Of a stretch of 64,000 nucleotides of DNA, positions 11,152-21,718 are shown in pieces. Made by a program: the position numbers and the translations under genes. The stretch covers positions 14,548,136 to 14,612,135 of the forward strand of contig NC_092813.1 of NCBI RefSeq assembly GCF_040954645.1. The letters are read 5' to 3'. The notes beneath the pieces are model-generated. The model was not told where the DNA came from. It saw only the letters and a program-made list of their open reading frames with translations, and did no database searches. Source of the DNA: Diabrotica undecimpunctata (Eukaryota > Arthropoda > Insecta > Coleoptera > Chrysomelidae). Numbering within the stretch: position 1 is the first letter of the stretch; every line of letters begins with the position of its first letter.

Positions 11152-11400
11152 TGGTAGTCCTATGGGATCTAGTCTTTCACCCATTCTAAGTAGCTATGTC
11201 ATGGATGATGTTATCAGTGATTGTATCAACAATTGCACTTTTTTCATTCCTTTTTTTTTAAAGATATGTAGATGATTTAGTTTTGGCACTTCCTCAACAC
11301 AAAATTATTGAAATAGTCAACATTTTCAAGTATCATAATCAACATATACAATTTACAGTTGAGGAAGAGGTAGACAATTCTCTAGTTCCTTAGAGTAGGT
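11152..11400 (+). pseudogene. Penelope-like reverse transcriptase fragment
   Basis: The forward frame reads GSPMGSSLSPILSSYVMDD, then KRYVDDLVLALPQHKI and later IQFTVEEEVD. PMGSxLSPI followed by a YVDDL palm motif is the signature of Penelope-like reverse transcriptases. Only the palm region is present. Its 5' end coincides with the 17-bp inverted repeat at 11123-11168; Penelope elements often carry inverted stubs at truncated ends. Confidence 0.65.
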
Positions 11401-14400
11401 TTCAAGTCCAGTGCTTTATACAGGTTGGTGAATTGTTTGCAGTTGGTAAGTTTGGTATGGTTGATTCGTAGTCTTGTAATAGTCGATGCTTCTCTTCTAG
11501 TTATGAAGTCTAGGGAGAGATGACCAATAAAAGATTGAAGTTTATGAAAAGTTGTTTTGCTCTTTTGTTCTAAGTTTTGTCAAGTATGCTCTACCGACTT
11601 TTTAAAAACGAATTTCGAGATTCGTTAGCTAGTTGAATTGGAGTGACTTCAGTCACCACATGGTTGGTAGCTTCTTTGGCAAAATGATCTGCTGTTTTAT
11701 TACCAGTAACTCCGGTGTGAGAAGGCAGTCATATGAGAGAGACTGTTACATCGTAAGCAGAGAGATTTTGGTATTATGTCATGAATGTTTTGAACTAATA
11801 GGTGCTCAGTGAAAATTGTATTGACTAAATGGATATATGAAAGTTAATCTGAACAAATGGCAATATATCTGTTTTGATGTGAGATGCATTTAAAAGCCAA
11901 CACAATACTATATAGTTCACCTGTGCAAACGTTGCATATTAAGGGTAACCGAGATGATCTTACAAGTTCATGTTTAGTGGTTACTGCACAACCAATACCA
12001 GTGGTAGTTTTAGAAGCATCTGTATAGAGAATTAAATTCTAAAAATGCTTTCTTATAAGCAGGTTAGAAGATTCAAGTTTGTTAAAAATTGTGAGTGAGG
12101 TATATATTAAAGGGAGATCTTTAGCTCAGAGGGGAAGTAAAGGTAGAGGAAATGAACTAGTCAGAAAAAGGTCAATATTTTTAAGTAGTGGACAAATTAA
12201 TTGAGGTATAGGTTTTATGATAAGGTGTTGGTTATTGTTAGTGGAAGAAGACGGCATTGTGGCAATTAGGGAATGAACGGGATTAAATGGATTTGCGAAT
12301 GTAGATGCAGCATACGAAAGTAGAAGTGATTATCGTCTTGGGTAGGAGAAAGTTTATTAGATTCACGGTATACACTCTCAATAGGACTAAAGCGAAAAGC
12401 GCTCAGACCTAGAAGTAGTTTTATTGGCACCCCATTGAAGATGACTGAGGGTTTTAAAAATGTTCAACCTTTTAAAACAATTGATTTTAAGTTCAGAGAT
12501 TTGATTTTTTGAAGGGAAGTGGAAGGGAGTGGAAATCCCTATGGAAAATTTTATTAATTTGGCTTTGTATAAGTTTATATGAGGTTGGGACAGATTTAAC
12601 ATGGCAGTAAATGATTAGGTCATCAGCGTATTGAACATATTTGATAAGAGGCAGATTTCGTTGATGGCAGAATGAATAAAGTTAAACTTAATGCAGATTC
12701 TAAAGGGACACCCTAATTTTGAGGAAGAGATTAAAAAGTTTACCCTTGGCAAGGACTTTAAAGATTCTTTCAATTAGATATTTTTTTACAAATGAGAAAA
12801 TATTACCATTTAAATTATAGTGGGAGATTTTGTCAATGATTGCTTTTCTGGAGATTGAATAAAATGCCCCTTCAACGTTAAGTACAGTTGCTACGGCATC
12901 TTGTTAATTATAGATTGCTTAAGAAATGTGTGTTTGAAAAATAAAAAAGTTATCAATAGTAGACCGATTACGTTGGAAGCCGGATTGAGCGTCGGGAATA
13001 ATATTATACTGTTTAACGAACCAAGTGAGTATTTCATTGATCATTGTTTCAAGAAGTTTGCAGGTAATACAAGTAAGAGAAATCAGAAGAAAGATATTGG
13101 AGTTATAGATGTTTGGTCAAATTTTTTAATTGGAATGATTATAGAATTGCGCCAAACATCTGGGAATTTTTGTGTGTTCTAGATAAGGTTATAAAAATTT
13201 CGAGAAGTTTGGAGAGAGATGTATTAGAGAGATTTTTTAAAACTATATAAGGGATATCATCGGGATCATCAGCAGATTTTGTACATGAAAACAAGGTAAA
13301 TATTAGTTTATTTAGGGTAAACAAGGCGTTTATAAACGTGACATCGTGTGGAGTTGACGAGATGGTGGAGAAAGATTGAGCGCGTTAAAAAACTGAGAGT
13401 AAAAGCCATATTACTTTTATTGAATCTGTCTTCAACCCCATTAGCGAGTGTGTCGGAAATGAATTGACTGTCAGAGATAACTGTGTTGTTGAAGATGATA
13501 GGAGAAATAGTTAGGATAGAAGAATAAAGGATGACTAAATTCATAGGATGAAGGTTAGTTTTATTGCCTTGGATTTGTGAAACAGTTTTTTTTATAAATG
13601 AGAGTGGAGTTATCATATCCACTGGTAACTTTAACATCCTAATATATAAGACTAAATAATTAAACTAAATTGTAACCTATAACTTTTAACGGGTTTTTAC
13701 CCAGATATTTAGTGGCTCAAATAATGTACACCTAGACACTGATGATGGAATATGGATTCCGAAAACGATTTGTCTTTATGACATAACCCGTTTGTGTTCG
13801 TTTGTTTTTTGTAATGATCTTTCTTTTATCTTAGTATAGATTAGGGCAAGATCTTTCATTAACGATTGTCAGCGGTATGTCAGTGGTAAATTTACTGGCT
13901 TCATTTAGAGGGTCGTTGGTGCCCTAATGTAAATTTTTCAAGATCATTCTAGAAAACCCTAATTTTTGTGTTTTTATAGGATTTGAGTGCAGCTTTTAGT
14001 TCGAAATAGTTTATACGAGAATTCGGATAATTGGTATCTTGTGAAACTGAGGATGAATAATGAAAGGGCGAAGGAAGAAAAGAGTATATATGGTTAGGTC
14101 CAGATTTGTTGCAAAACTTTTATTTTAAATTTTCTGCCAGAATCTTGGCTGTCTCTTAATTGTCAAGGATAACCTTTCGATTAAAAAAGAGATTGGATAT
14201 TTTAAGGTTATTTTTTATTAACAATTTTTTTTCCACACTGGACTTGGGCTAGTATTTGAAGTACATAAAGTTTTCTTACTTAATTAAATATCGTGTCTAA
14301 ATTTGGCAAAAGATAAAGTAAAAATATACAGAGAGCAGAAAAAATGAATAAATACGAGAGAAAGAGAGAAATTATATTCATCATGTATGCTGTAATTAGA

Positions 14401-14930
14401 TTTGACATCAGAAGATTTATCAGAGGATGCACTTATATATACTTTTGTAAGTCGGAGGTAGGCTGTTCTTTTAACTTTTTTAAGATTCTAGTGATACGGT
14501 TTTTTAGTGATCTTTTCCTTGTACCTATGTAGAGCTGCAATAAGTCCTTTTGAATACCATCTATGTTGGAGGATTTTTAAGCTTCTTGTAGTGGGGTGAT
14601 ACATACAAAAGAGTTCTTTTGTATGTATTACGGATTATCTTTGTAAATCATTTCTATAGCGGAAATATAATAAGGTTTCATCGAGTAATCCAATCAAAGA
14701 TTAGATTTGAACATTTTTTGGCTGGTTTGGGTGGCATCGAAAATGCCGAAGGAGGAAAAAAGCTTAATAGAGCAAGAATACCGGATGAAGATAGAATGGT
14801 AGGAGTATCAGGAGGACTGTCATTGAAGTGTCCTCTTTTTTGTCCTACCGCCAACATGGGCTTTGAATTAGTACGACGAGGGATGGATAAATCCATAATG
14901 GCAGCCAGGATGGGTATGTAGTTAACGGAG
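11400..14930 (-). pseudogene. R1/I-like non-LTR retrotransposon, highly decayed, reverse strand
   Basis: Reading right to left: possible ORF1 tail (14896-14680, unrecognised); a weak endonuclease start (SNIDGIQKDLLQLYIGT, near 14570); a region before the reverse transcriptase (13637-13308); reverse transcriptase (SADDPDDIPYIVLKNLSN near 13275, QSGFQRNRSTIDNF near 12970, YADDLIIYC near 12630); and RNase H (LILYTDASKTTTGIGCAV near 12035, then CTGELYSIVLAFKCI). Many stops and shifts are present. It is related to, but different from, the plus-strand element at 5797-7401. The ORF1 and endonuclease calls are weak; reverse transcriptase and RNase H are solid. Confidence 0.65.
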
Positions 14931-15660
14931 ATGGACTCAATTTCCGAAGATAGAAATTCTTTTGATGAAGTTAAGGATTTAGGATTAAGGACTCCTTAGA
15001 GTTAGCTGAAAATGAAGAAGAGGGAGGAGCATTAGCTGCAATGAGTGTATGATCTGGTCAACTGGAGACTTTGCAATCGGACCCCACGGAACGACCCGTA
15101 AGCTTACAAAGAAAACACTATAGTCTGTCAGAGAATAAAAATATTTTAAAGGATGTATTTTCATGGTTAATTAACAGAGAAGATTACACTTCGAAGTTCA
15201 CCTTGTCAGGGATTACAAATGTTCAGATGTGTAGTCCTGGTTACCCAGACCGTAACACAATACCTAAATGTGAGTACCTAATAGACCCTCTCCCAAACTG
15301 GAAAGAAAGAAAAAAGGATCTCACCTATTTCTTGGGATTTTCACCGGTTTTCTTTAATTACACCAATATAGCCGCAATTAAATTCGACTATTGAAATATA
15401 AAACCAAATTTGATACTCGTTTTCTTATCACATTCTGATTAAAGAACTTCGCTTCGTATTGTTAACTCGTCGATGAATTACTTTATCTGTTTAACACTGT
15501 TTAAATCTTTAAAATCCGTGAGAAACTTTAAAAAGGGTGTTTAAGCTTTGACAGTTATTTGACGTTTTTTGATTCGATTATTTGAAGCTTTATTTGTAAA
15601 CTTCAACATTTTATTAAAAAAACAGTTTGAAAAAGTGCTTTTTAGCTTCTAAACATTTAT
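14931..15660. other. Unrecognised stretch with one 107-codon frame
   Basis: A forward frame at 15071-15394 is open for 107 codons (it contains SLQRKHYSLSENKNILKDVF) but matches nothing I recognise and has no partners. It could be chance or the edge of the decayed non-LTR element. Confidence 0.3.
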
Positions 15661-15679
15661 ACTACTTCTGATATTTTTC

Positions 15680-17820
15680 ATGTCATACGGCTGTACGTAG
15701 GCTCAATGAAAAGCTGGTGTAAAAGCACAATTAAAAAAAACAGAAATTTACATAACCAATAACAAGAAACAAGCTGAGATATTGCAGCGGACAGATCTCC
15801 CTTGCATTTTTCTGTGGCGATATTTTACGAGTACCATTATTTTAATGTTTCAAAACTAATTTACTTCTTCACTGTGTATGCCATTTATAAATCGAATTAT
15901 AAAATTTAGATATTCTTTTACAATGTGTTTAATTTTCAGCTCTTAATGTTAATAAACAATGAAAATATTTGCAATTTCTTAAACAAGAAAAAAAAATGCT
16001 ATTTGATTTCCTCTGGGCAATAGAAGGTTTTGGTTTTTTTTTAAATGTTTTTTTTATTAGCTTTATATTGAGCCTAGATACAAGTGTATCACATAAAAAA
16101 GACAAAGTTATTAGAAATTTTTATATGCTCAAAATTTGTTATTCTTCAAACTGATTTTTAAAAACAAATTTAATATAATCTTGATGTTTGTTTTTAATAA
16201 TTTAAAACAAAGCCATAAAAATCGATTTTTATTTACAAAATAACCCTAGAGTGACTGTTTGGACAAGTACAGTTGTTTAAATAATCGGTCTCCTGGATAA
16301 ACAAATTGAATAACTCTTAAACTGTATGGTCGTTCTGTATGATATTTAGCACACTTTAAAAACTCATTAACTGCCATAATTTTAAATAGTTGTATTACAT
16401 ATCGTTATACAAAAAAGAAAGTTATTTATATTTATTTTATTTATATTTATATTAACATTTATAAATTTTACTTTAAAAATAAGGGTTTTTAAATTATCTC
16501 GGTCAATTCTTTATGTATTTTAATTATAAAAATCTCAATATTAGAGAACATTTTATGATCTATAACTTTTATTTTAATCATATATCTCTAACATGAATAA
16601 GTAACGTTTTATGCGCATAAACTTTTTTCACTTTTTGCGATTGTTTAATAAAAAAGCAAAGCAAAATTAGCTGTAGTCTTCACATAATTGTCATCAGCTA
16701 CCCCTCATATACCTTTTAGAGACTTTAAATATCTGTTTAAGATTTTTTCAGCTTTTTTAGAGTTGTAGATCATAAAAAGTTATGTAATTTTTGAGAGTAT
16801 CCAAATTAAAATACATAAAACTATTAACCGAAATAGTTGCAAAAGAAAACCTTATTTTTGCAGTTATTTATAAATTATAATAACTCTTTTTTGCGCAAAG
16901 ACATGTAACATAGCTCCTTGAAATTATGGAAATGAATAAGTTATTAAAGTGCGCTAAATATCAATCAGAGCAAATAGTTTATAGGTTATTTAATCTGTTT
17001 ATAAACATTTATAATAACGTTGATATCGTTTACGCCACAAACTTATTTAGAGGCTTATGAAAAACTGGCGAAAAACACACTTTCTAAAAGAAACAGAATC
17101 TTCTATGACCATTACTAGGCAAGAGAGCATTTTATATTTAAAACCAAAGCATTTTATTCTTAAAATCATACTTCCATTGTCTATCAACAGTAAGAGCTGA
17201 AAATTGAAGGGACACTAAATGAAGATCTGAATTGTGCGTTCCAACTTACATATGGCATATGCGGTAAATAAGTAAAAATTTATAACCCGTTAAAATGATG
17301 GTATTCGTATCGTAAATACCGCTTCGAAAAAGTAGAATGGAGAACCATTTGAGCTCGGTTTTTTTTTTAGATTTGAACTTTTTCAAAATGAAGCGCGATT
17401 GCAAAATTTGCAATATCTTGGCTTCTGTGGCACGTAAAACATATATTTTTTTTAAACTGGGATAGCTCAACAAAAAGTTGTTTACATAATCGCTTTCTAC
17501 GATAAACGTATCGTCACTATTTTTATTAGTTACATTACATACCATTATGCAAAAACAAAGTTATTAAAATTTATAAATTTCTGCAAAATCAAGGGTTTTT
17601 TGCAACTATTTTGGTGAATTCTTTATATATTTTAATTGAGAAACTCACAAATGGAAGAACTTTTTGAATCTACAATTTTTATTTTAACTATTTTTCTCTA
17701 AACTGGATAAAAAACGTTTATAGCCAAAATCACCTGTATATCTTCACAGATTTATTATTAACTAACACTCATATACCTTTTAGAACCTTCAAACATCTGT
17801 ATAAAATTTTTACGTGAAAC
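15680..17820. repeat. Diverged direct and inverted repeats of a 0.3-1 kb unit
   Basis: Three copies of one AT-rich unit are visible. The copy at about 15680-16750 and the copy at about 17040-17820 are in the same orientation; shared landmarks are GAAAARCTGGYG, TTCTTTATRTATTTTAATT and CTCATATACCTTTTAGA. A third copy at about 16757-17035 is inverted. All are strongly diverged, so this is old structure compared with the near-identical LTRs around it. Confidence 0.6.
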
Positions 17821-18908
17821 CAATAATTTTTTCCCAGATGGACCTTTGTATAAATTAGTTCTCCGATAAAGATGAACTTATTTCTACTTTTCAATACAAT
17901 AACCAAAGATAGCTAAATAAATACATATTTAAATATCTAATACTTTGTTTATGTTTATTAACTTGATATTTACTCACTAATTTGTTTTTCCGAAGTTTAT
18001 TATATCATAATTATAATACCAACGAAAACGTAAAATTCAAATTAATGCATCTCGAATATGACGCGTGCACCCTGGCGATAATAAAAAATGATGAATGAAA
18101 AAAAAAATAAACATTTTTTAAATTTAATTGCGTAACGGAAACGGTGTAAAATAAAAGAATATAAAAAAAGTTTCTATTTACTTACCAGAGTGTAATATCC
18201 ATCTTAGGCAAGCCGAAGGATTTTTGTCGGAAATCTGAACATTCTTAATCAATCAATTTTGTATGGTGATAAACCACATTTGTAATAACAACAAATATTT
18301 CCGGCCATCTGTAAAAAATCATTTATTTATTATGGAAGTAACATTATTTTAATTTAAAATCAGTTTTTTCAAATATTATCGAATGTATGTATTATCCGGT
18401 AAAATTTATTTCTGAATAACTAATTTGTTCATTTCTCATACAATGTTTTTTTATGTTTTAAACACATATAATTAAAATGTTTTACTTACCTCGAACCAAA
18501 TTTTTGTAATACATTTCCAAATAAAACAAAATATTTAAATTCTTTAAACTTATTTAGATATAGGAAGATTTAGAAGCCACAGTACGTTTTTGTACAATTT
18601 TAGTTGACATGATATTTACTAGTTGATAGTAATAACTCTATTTTAAATGAACACGTTGTGATTCATGGTCTGTTTTTTGTAAGTAAACCTGTTGCTACTA
18701 GGTCAGTGAAATATTGCAACGCTGGTGAATTTAATTCAGTGGATCAAAAATGGACGTTTAGTTTAGTCCTTAACTTTTTCACATAGCACCATCTAGTATA
18801 ATGTATATCAAACAAACAATGGTATATTAAAATCTATTGAGACAGAAAGAGTGGTGACATCTAGTGACTGTCTCAATTAGAATCAAACAAATTTATACAT
18901 TGCGTTGG
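17821..18908. other. AT-rich right interior of the inverted-repeat element
   Basis: No gene, no RNA gene and no long repeat recognised up to the right terminal inverted repeat. Confidence 0.5.
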
Positions 18909-18933
18909 CTAACTAGTCCTATTTAAACAATGC

Positions 18934-19357
18934 TTAGTAGGAATAAATTACCACAAAATACAAACGGTATGATATAATATTAAGTTAGAAACTTACCGTT
19001 GATAAAGTATTGTACACCTAAGGTATATATATATACGCTGGGGTTATTCAAATCATTGTAATAATCCATATTATTTGCTCTAAGCATTCTTACAATAATT
19101 AACTTCACTATTAAATAAAAATTTAAACTATAAACATAAAGTGTAGTTCTTGACAGGTGACAACCATAGATAGGTGACAACAACACCTCCGCTGGGTTAT
19201 GGCTAATGGTCCGATACGCGGCATTATTCGATAAAATTGGGCCATAACATTTTACCCACCCCACTCTCCGGGTATATATTGGATTTAAACAAAATCTTAA
19301 AGAGCTGGTCCGACTATACTACCTTTAATTTATAAAAATAGAATATTTTTTGTAACA
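18934..19357 (+). repeat. Gypsy LTR1, right part
   Basis: Last 418 bases of LTR1 preceded by the second copy of the TTAGTA duplication; ends TTTTTGTAACA. It matches 26194-26617 and 33399-33822. Confidence 0.9.
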
Positions 19358-19358
19358 G

Positions 19359-19376
19359 TGGCGCCCTACGTGGTTT
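19359..19376 (+). promoter_or_regulatory. Primer binding site, tRNA-Lys-like (copy 1)
   Basis: TGGCGCCCTACGTGG starts one base after the LTR end. It equals the common insect tRNA-Lys primer site TGGCGCCCAACGTGG except for one base. Minus-strand DNA synthesis of the retrotransposon would start here. The tRNA assignment rests on memory of that consensus. Confidence 0.7.
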
Positions 19377-19888
19377 AAAGGCTTTTCTATTATTATATTT
19401 TTGTGGTTTACATTTTGTAGTTAGAAAACGGAAGGTTATTATAAATAAATAAAATAATAATACTAGTGCTATATTGTACTTAAAACTACCTACACTTTAA
19501 TCTATAATAAACATATATACAAAACATCAACACAACAGAATTATCATATTTATTTATATACAACTTTCTAATTAAATCTTTATATTATTTATAAAGAAAT
19601 TTTTTTTTGTAACAAAAAAAAAAAAATTTCACATTTTAGGAGTGACTTTCTTTTAAATTTCTTTTCTTCCTGGAAGGAGGGGAAATTGTGTGTTTACATG
19701 ACTATATTTTTGTGTATACTCTTTCATTTGTTATATAATTTTTTTGCGAACTTTAAATTATTTTAGAAATAGACACTTTATTCGGTATTTAGATAGTACC
19801 ATTCTTTTTGTTGTTAGTTGTAAGTTCGAAAAACTGTTTTATATTTTCATTGAATGTATTAAGAATTGGATATTTAATATTAATTATC

Positions 19889-21718
19889 ATGGAAGTAAAC
19901 AGATTAAAGAATGAGGAATTAACATATGAACTACGGATAAGAGGCATACCGGTTGGCGCTACAGTAGAAGAAAAGCGAGCAAAATTACGACAGGTACTTC
20001 GATCTGAAAAGGAAACAGGAAATCAAGAAATAGCTACATCTTGCATTTCATTGACTTTCGCTGAAGAATATGCAGTTTGTCGAGATAAAGTAGAAGAGTT
20101 AGCTGAAATGATAAATGAAATTGATCCAGATAACTATGAAAATAATTTTCGTAGAATATGTGCACGACTGATACACTTATCTCATCGATTGGAAAGGTTT
20201 AAAGGCGATAACCGTGAAGATGAGCAAGAACGATGCAAACTTACTACGCAATGTAACCAATTATTTACCAACTTAAATATGGCATATGAAATGGTTAGTC
20301 CAATGCGAAGAAACCGTGGTGATGTAACACGAGAGATAAACCGATATCTACTCTCACGTGAGGATCCGGCTGCCGATATCGGAACAGAACCAAATGGTCA
20401 ACGGAATCCAGTGGTTAGTAGGGAAACCGAAGAATCGCTTCTGGATACCTTAAACCCCCCAGGTTTACCCAATATCTCAAGAAACCTAAACATCATAGGA
20501 GACATTGTAGACCATCCGGAGGACAATTTAAACCACCCTCCTCCATATACGAGCAAATTCTTGGCTAGGCAATCTAGTTCGTACTTGGATTCAGCCCGAG
20601 CACCTTTTCCACGAGGACTAAACAAAACACACGAGGAGCTTCCTAGTTCATCAAATTCCAAAGTTCACTTCACTTCTGATATTTCACGGATAGTGGCTAT
20701 TGATGAAATGGAATATCCCCGTAATATGACAACGCTAGAAGAACCTAGTTGTTCCCGTAGATTTGTGGATACCGCAGGATCCCTTGCCCCGCAGTTTGGT
20801 AACCTTCGTCTGGGACCTAATACTACTTCTGTACCTGGTTACGGAGAGGGGACATATTCTTCAAATCCACTCGTTTATCGATGGAATCTCAGATTCAACG
20901 GGCGTTCTAGCGTTAACGAATTTTTGGAACGAGTTGAAGAACTCCGGCTCTCACGTGGCATAAGTAAAGCCCAACTTCTTCTATCTGCCCCGGAACTCTT
21001 CGAAAAAGAGGCGTTGTATTGGTTCAGGACAGGAAATTTTCATTCTTGGGATGACCTAGTGACTCAGTTACGGGATGCGTTTAGACCATATGACTACGAG
21101 TACAGTTTATGGGACGAAATTCGCCGTAGGACTCAAGGTAGCCAAGAGAAAGTTCTGACTTACATAACCGCAGTGGAGAACTTATTTCGCCGATTAGACC
21201 GTCAGCCATCCGAAGAGTATCGTGTAAACATCTTACGAAGAAACCTTTTACCATACATCCAGAGTCAATTAGCCCTCCATCAGGTTAGGACAGTTCACGA
21301 GTTGATACGGTTATGTAGAGCCGTTGAGGAGACAGAAGAAAGAGTGAAGAATTTCACCCCACCTTCTACCTCCTATAGAAACTTACTTGAACCGGAACTG
21401 GCATACCATCGTCCATCTCAACCACCACACATCTCCGCGATACGGACCTCCTTAGGAAGCACTGGCCAACAAGGAAACTTTTCCGACCACACTGATAGTA
21501 GGACCAGTACTTTAGGAGACCCTCCTACCTCTTCTCCTACTTCTCACTCCACCACTACTAGCCGACAACCACAGTGTTGGAACTGTCACAAAGATACGCA
21601 TAAATTCCGAAATTGTCCTGATCCGCGTAAAAAATTCTGCTTTAAGTGTGGTTATGCCGGAGTAATGGTAAAGGATTGTCCTACCTGCACAAAAAACTTC
21701 GGGGCCGGTCCACAGTAA
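19889..21718 (+). CDS. gag: Gypsy gag (copy 1), intact
   Basis: A frame of 609 codons from ATG 19889 (MEVNRLKNEELTYEL); an upstream in-frame ATG at 19808 would add 27 hydrophobic residues and looks less likely. Residues about 5-35 (LKNEELTYELRIRGIPVG) resemble a SAP-type nucleic-acid-binding motif. The capsid-like Retrotrans_gag region spans about 330-440 (YRWNLRFNGRSSVNEFLERV, WFRTGNFHSWDDLVTQL). At the C-terminus are two zinc-knuckle-like units: CWNCHKDTHKFRNC is canonical CX2CX4HX4C, while CFKCGYAGVMVKDC has Val where His is expected. Gag packages element RNA into particles. The end overlaps pol by 73 bases. No disabling change was seen. Confidence 0.9.
   Translation: MEVNRLKNEELTYELRIRGIPVGATVEEKRAKLRQVLRSEKETGNQEIATSCISLTFAEEYAVCRDKVEELAEMINEIDPDNYENNFRRICARLIHLSHRLERFKGDNREDEQERCKLTTQCNQLFTNLNMAYEMVSPMRRNRGDVTREINRYLLSREDPAADIGTEPNGQRNPVVSRETEESLLDTLNPPGLPNISRNLNIIGDIVDHPEDNLNHPPPYTSKFLARQSSSYLDSARAPFPRGLNKTHEELPSSSNSKVHFTSDISRIVAIDEMEYPRNMTTLEEPSCSRRFVDTAGSLAPQFGNLRLGPNTTSVPGYGEGTYSSNPLVYRWNLRFNGRSSVNEFLERVEELRLSRGISKAQLLLSAPELFEKEALYWFRTGNFHSWDDLVTQLRDAFRPYDYEYSLWDEIRRRTQGSQEKVLTYITAVENLFRRLDRQPSEEYRVNILRRNLLPYIQSQLALHQVRTVHELIRLCRAVEETEERVKNFTPPSTSYRNLLEPELAYHRPSQPPHISAIRTSLGSTGQQGNFSDHTDSRTSTLGDPPTSSPTSHSTTTSRQPQCWNCHKDTHKFRNCPDPRKKFCFKCGYAGVMVKDCPTCTKNFGAGPQ

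Larger units (their letters stand above)
9671..18933. mobile_element. 9.26-kb element with 25-bp terminal inverted repeats and 6-bp duplication
   Basis: The ends are exact inverted repeats of 25 bases beginning GCATTGTTTAAATAGG (9671-9695 and 18909-18933). TTAGTA is duplicated at 9665-9670 and 18934-18939. The boundary is confirmed by the uninterrupted LTR2 and LTR3: LTR1 becomes exactly 1647 bp when the insertion and one duplication are removed. Inside are AT-rich sequence, a Penelope-like fragment, a reverse-strand non-LTR pseudogene and large diverged repeats. No transposase, DNA polymerase B, integrase or ATPase could be read. Six-base duplications are known for Polinton and Dada elements, but the GC ends do not match the usual AG start of Polintons. 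The class is unknown; it is probably non-autonomous. Confidence 0.85.

Noticed and set aside
9671..18933. Polinton/Maverick interpretation of the 9.26-kb element
   Set aside because: The 6-bp duplication fits, but the ends do not start with AG and no polymerase, integrase, ATPase or protease is readable.
18980..19264. 94-codon reverse-strand frame repeated at 26240-26524 and 33445-33729
   Set aside because: It lies inside the LTR and is identical only because the LTRs are young copies; composition and position do not suggest a protein.
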